A stretch of DNA of 64,000 nt, taken from NCBI GenBank assembly GCA_025602915.1, contig JAHLJZ010000065.1, positions 62,001 through 126,000 of the forward strand, given 5' to 3'. Below are positions 61,112-64,000 of this stretch, in pieces. This stretch comes from Paraphysoderma sedebokerense. Taxonomy: Eukaryota > Blastocladiomycota > Physodermatomycetes > Physodermatales > Physodermataceae. The notes beneath the pieces were generated by a model, which made no database searches, was not told where the DNA came from, and was given only the letters and a program-made list of their open reading frames with translations. Each line of letters starts with the position of its first letter. Position 1 is the stretch's first letter. The position numbers and the translations under genes are program-made.

Positions 61112-62956
61112 TCAGGCAGGATCACAAGAATATGATATAAGCCCATGCTTGTAGACAGAAGGATACACATCAGACCCAAAACTCTCATTTGATACTATGA
61201 CTGAAGCAGATTGCTTTCCATTGGCATCATTCAGTTGACGTGTAGCGAATTGCGGCCGTGTGTTGCTAGACACAGTAACATGAGGGCACAGTCCGTTATC
61301 CCATCGACCGTACTGCATTAATGCATTGGCAATTCGTTGTCCCATTGGGCACGATAGTAGTGCTACATGAGTTTCGCAAGCCGAAATGTATATTGGATCC
61401 GATGTAGGAATAGGTATTAAAGAAAATTCATGGTGACTGGAACAAGGATCGCTCAGAACTAGCGGTGTATTGTCAACGGGTTGTAATGATCCACCTTGAC
61501 CGTTTAAACATCTCCCCGATTCTTTATGCCGTAAATATCCGTCCATCGAATAATTGAATTGCACTCTCGGTTCATCACATCCATCGGCAATAATCATTGA
61601 CGTTCCGTTTGTAGGTATTAATAATTTCCCAGAAGGATGTAAACATTTACCACTGGCTTTATGCATTAGTGAACCGTTAGAGGTGAATTGGAACGAAAAA
61701 CTTTCATCATTGCATCCCTTATGGAGAACGATTGGAGCAGTGGTAGCCGGCACTGTGGTATCACTTTGTGGGCGCACACAACTGCCAGAAATATGGCGAA
61801 TGTAAAAATATTCGGGGATAATGCGGGGATACCATCTTAAACTGTTTGATCCATTCCGAAGATGTTGGAATTGCATTCTGTAGAGGGGCAACCTTGTCTG
61901 ATACGGTTCTAGTAATAAATTTGCTTGTGCATCGTTCGACGTTGGCCAGATGTTGTCTTCGAATGTGCAAATTGAAAGTCTATGTCCACAAATGCCAACA
62001 GAATCATCCCTGAAACGCCCGCCCGAGTTTTCAACACACTGAAAGAATATTTTCCTACAATGTGATGAAAATCGATTCACTTCTTGCCACCGATTGGCAG
62101 AAAAGTTGAAAGAGGAGGCCGATAAAGCAGATGCATATCGAAACCAACGATCTTCATAAGGCTCCAAATAAGCAGGATTTCCGTCATCTGAAGTCGGCCA
62201 GTTTGGATTTTCGAAAGTGCAAATAGACATCAAATTGCCGCACACGCCAATGACGGTATCAGTAGTCAATCCCGTAGCTGCAACACATTGTGACATGAGT
62301 TGCTTGCAAGTATTTGAAAATTCATTATTGCCTTGCCAAGTCTGGATTTGTACGGTTCGAAGACGATTGAATACGGCCTGATATAACGGCAATTGTCTTG
62401 TGTATGATCGAATATTATACTGGCTGATATCGTCTCCATAAGGCCATAAACCGCTGCGAATTGTACACACACTCATTCCATTTCCGCAGATACCAATCGC
62501 AGCATCAATCGTTTCCCCACCGAGAGCGGCGACGCAGTTTCGAAACTCGACTTGACAATCAGGAAGGAAAGCTTTGATTGTTTCCCAGTCATTGATGCCG
62601 ACGAACTTCGCATTGGCATCCGCAAGAGCTTGTCGATATAACAGTAGTCTGCCAGGAAGCACTACACCAGTTGGATTTGCAGGTCTGTCAATGTCTGTTC
62701 CCCATGGCCAACTCAAGTTCTGTGAGAAGGAACAGATGGCCATTTTGTTTCCACAGAAACCAACCGCGACATCTGCATTGACCATTCCACCATCAATAGT
62801 TGTGCCAACACAACTTCTAAACATTTGTATGCAATATGGATGAAAAGCTCGTATATCTTGCCACCTTGATTGGCCAGCTACAAATGAAGGCGGGAAAGCA
62901 CCGAGAAGGATAGCGAAGAATATCAGATGAATGTATCTATCGTAAGGTATGCCCAT
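61112..62956 (-). CDS. secreted lectin: four Cys-rich repeats, ricin-type trefoil, SUEL-like domain
   Basis: Single exon, 614 residues. Signal peptide 1-29 (FFAILLGAFPPSFVAG). Four repeats of about 75 residues follow (about 31-111, 123-196, 207-278 and 289-363). Each has W..I..F...C, F..CV, then VGICG..MSICTF and WP, ending with PLYR-like residues, and holds four Cys at equal spacing. I recognise no family for them. Residues about 385-513 form a ricin B-like beta-trefoil (GKCLHPSGKLLIPTNGT; LRHKESGRCLNGQGGSLQP). Residues about 521-614 resemble the SUEL rhamnose-binding lectin domain (ISACETHVALLSCPMGQRIA; NALMQYGRWDN; SNESFGSDVYPSVYKHGL; ISYSCD), although some of its Cys are missing. The protein probably binds surface or wall sugars. 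It shares a 967-base upstream region with UBC9. Confidence 0.85.
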   Translation of the reverse strand: MGIPYDRYIHLIFFAILLGAFPPSFVAGQSRWQDIRAFHPYCIQMFRSCVGTTIDGGMVNADVAVGFCGNKMAICSFSQNLSWPWGTDIDRPANPTGVVLPGRLLLYRQALADANAKFVGINDWETIKAFLPDCQVEFRNCVAALGGETIDAAIGICGNGMSVCTIRSGLWPYGDDISQYNIRSYTRQLPLYQAVFNRLRTVQIQTWQGNNEFSNTCKQLMSQCVAATGLTTDTVIGVCGNLMSICTFENPNWPTSDDGNPAYLEPYEDRWFRYASALSASSFNFSANRWQEVNRFSSHCRKIFFQCVENSGGRFRDDSVGICGHRLSICTFEDNIWPTSNDAQANLLLEPYQTRLPLYRMQFQHLRNGSNSLRWYPRIIPEYFYIRHISGSCVRPQSDTTVPATTAPIVLHKGCNDESFSFQFTSNGSLMHKASGKCLHPSGKLLIPTNGTSMIIADGCDEPRVQFNYSMDGYLRHKESGRCLNGQGGSLQPVDNTPLVLSDPCSSHHEFSLIPIPTSDPIYISACETHVALLSCPMGQRIANALMQYGRWDNGLCPHVTVSSNTRPQFATRQLNDANGKQSASVIVSNESFGSDVYPSVYKHGLISYSCDPA

Positions 62957-63923
62957 GTTTCAGCTCGCGGTAAAGCGGATTTTGAAGATTTCTCCGTGCG
63001 ACGGTCACTTTGTTTAAGCTAATCACCCCTCGGCGATGATATGGTGCACACTTATGATGGTTTGCGCAGATGTGCGATGTCGCAGAGGAACAGAGTTTGA
63101 ATAGAGTTATGCCATCTCCCGATCATCTCTTTGTCTCTCAGGGTGCGTCATCACGCGTCGCCGCATCGAATCATCGATGGATCATGATCTATATCGTGTG
63201 ACCGGCGACAGGAGAGGAAAAAGCTGGAAAAAGAACATAAAATAACAAATGCAATGAAACCGAGTGACTGCCGAGAAGTGAGGCACCGAGGACTTTCGAG
63301 TACGGCAATCGCTCGTCATGTATCATCTCATCTGGTTTATTCTGACGATCTGTCGAGTTTGAAAATGCAGCACAGAGGAATCGAGAAGTTGTCGAACAAT
63401 TGGGGATATGTGTGATCATTCTTGTAGGCGGCACAAGCTGCAGTGCGGCAGTTCAAGTCAAGCGGGAAACCGTCATATCAATGGATGACAAAACGATTCT
63501 ATCGCCTGGCTCTCTTTAAAGCAAAGAAGACTCGGAACGTGTGTTTATGCAATTGCAATCCAAAGAATTGACATCAACGGGGACATATGGCAGTTGATCG
63601 ATAATGTCGTTGATGAAGATGTTTTTTACTTGGGAGGTAGCAACCGAGAATAATGCTGTACCGTTGCTGCCCCTTTCAAATACGACGGAGGTTCAGTAAA
63701 GCCGTGACGAAGGTGTGGCTGCAGCACTACATTGTTTTTGAGGATTATATGTTGCAGCATGTTGGAATTTATACAATAATATAATTGAGAAGCAGAGTGA
63801 TATTTGCCTGCGTTGAGTCGCTGAGGCGCCCCGAGTGCTTTTTCCACCTCCAAGCTCGTTTGATCAACAGCCATATCATCCCATATTTATCATCGTACCC
63901 ACACTCTTACATACGTTATCATT
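62957..63923. other. divergent intergenic region of lectin and UBC9
   Basis: No gene resolved. Short minus-strand open frames (63189-63434, 63626-63874) show no family resemblance. No repeat or RNA recognised. Confidence 0.45.
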
Positions 63924-64000
63924 ATGTCTGGAATCTGTAAAGCACGACTACAGGAAGAAAGAAAGCAATGGAGAAAAGGTCTGTAAAGGCGATGCACTTT
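63924..64000 (+). CDS. UBC9: SUMO-conjugating enzyme UBC9, first exon, cut by window end
   Basis: First exon (63924-63978) encodes MSGICKARLQEERKQWRK, almost the same as the start of yeast and human Ubc9 (LQEERKKWRKDHPFGF in yeast). A donor GTCTGT follows in phase 1, where the next codon should be Asp. The catalytic part lies beyond the window. UBC9 is the E2 enzyme of SUMO conjugation. Confidence 0.88.

Overview
The window looks like nuclear DNA of an early-diverging fungus. Most genes are split by short introns of about 50 to 150 bases with GTAAGT-like donors. The gene content is fungal: Rax2-like and Skt5-like morphogenesis proteins, ERG27-type sterol 3-keto reductase, MRH4-type mitochondrial helicase, RMD1/RMD8-type protein, Ibp1/Ych1-type rhodanese phosphatase and secreted proteinase K-like subtilisins. 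A soluble adenylyl cyclase of the ADCY10 type and a large IPT/tandem-repeat membrane receptor suggest a zoosporic lineage (Blastocladiomycota or Chytridiomycota). That placement is inference; no axonemal structural gene is seen. I recognise no transposon, viral remnant, tRNA, rRNA or CRISPR.

Layout. 1-3150: CPSF30/Yth1 (+) converges on an RMD1/RMD8-like membrane protein (-). 4054-13299: three S8A subtilisin genes on the + strand; the second and third are a tandem duplication with a period near 4.35 kb and share about 1.7 kb of identical sequence, introns included. 14161-20500: one very large multi-exon surface receptor. 21623-23316: a fourth subtilisin. 23601-26064: two single-exon genes of unclear role (a DUF4336-like protein and a degenerate LRR protein). 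26579-31653 (-): Rax2-like protein with a cytosolic SH3 domain. 33114-34137 (-): AKTIP/FTS E2-variant, with a divergent Skt5-like Sel1 protein with a CaaX tail at 35040-36618. 37319-40448: methylenetetrahydrofolate reductase. 41103-41732: CDC25-like rhodanese phosphatase. 41935-42945 (-) and 43495-44185 (+): mitochondrial bL17 and NAC beta, a divergent pair. 44678-50709 (-): soluble adenylyl cyclase. 51642-53211 (-) and 53840-55613 (+): ERG27-like reductase and threonine synthase. 55885-58415: PQ-loop membrane protein. 58810-60684: MRH4-like DEAD-box helicase. 61112-62956 (-): a secreted lectin with four novel Cys-rich repeats. 63924 to the end: first exon of UBC9.

Together the genes cover housekeeping (mRNA 3' processing, mitochondrial translation, amino acid, folate and sterol synthesis, sumoylation) mixed with secreted or surface proteins (four proteases, a receptor, a lectin, Rax2, a chitin-synthase-regulator-like protein). 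The most unusual features are the gene-converted subtilisin pair with variable P/G/N/T-rich tails, repeated use of GC-AG introns, the four-repeat lectin, the cyclase with a coiled coil inside its second catalytic domain, and a perfect GTCACGTGAC palindrome upstream of MTHFR. Exon borders were worked out by eye from reading frame, splice sites and family conservation; no alignment or transcript data were available.
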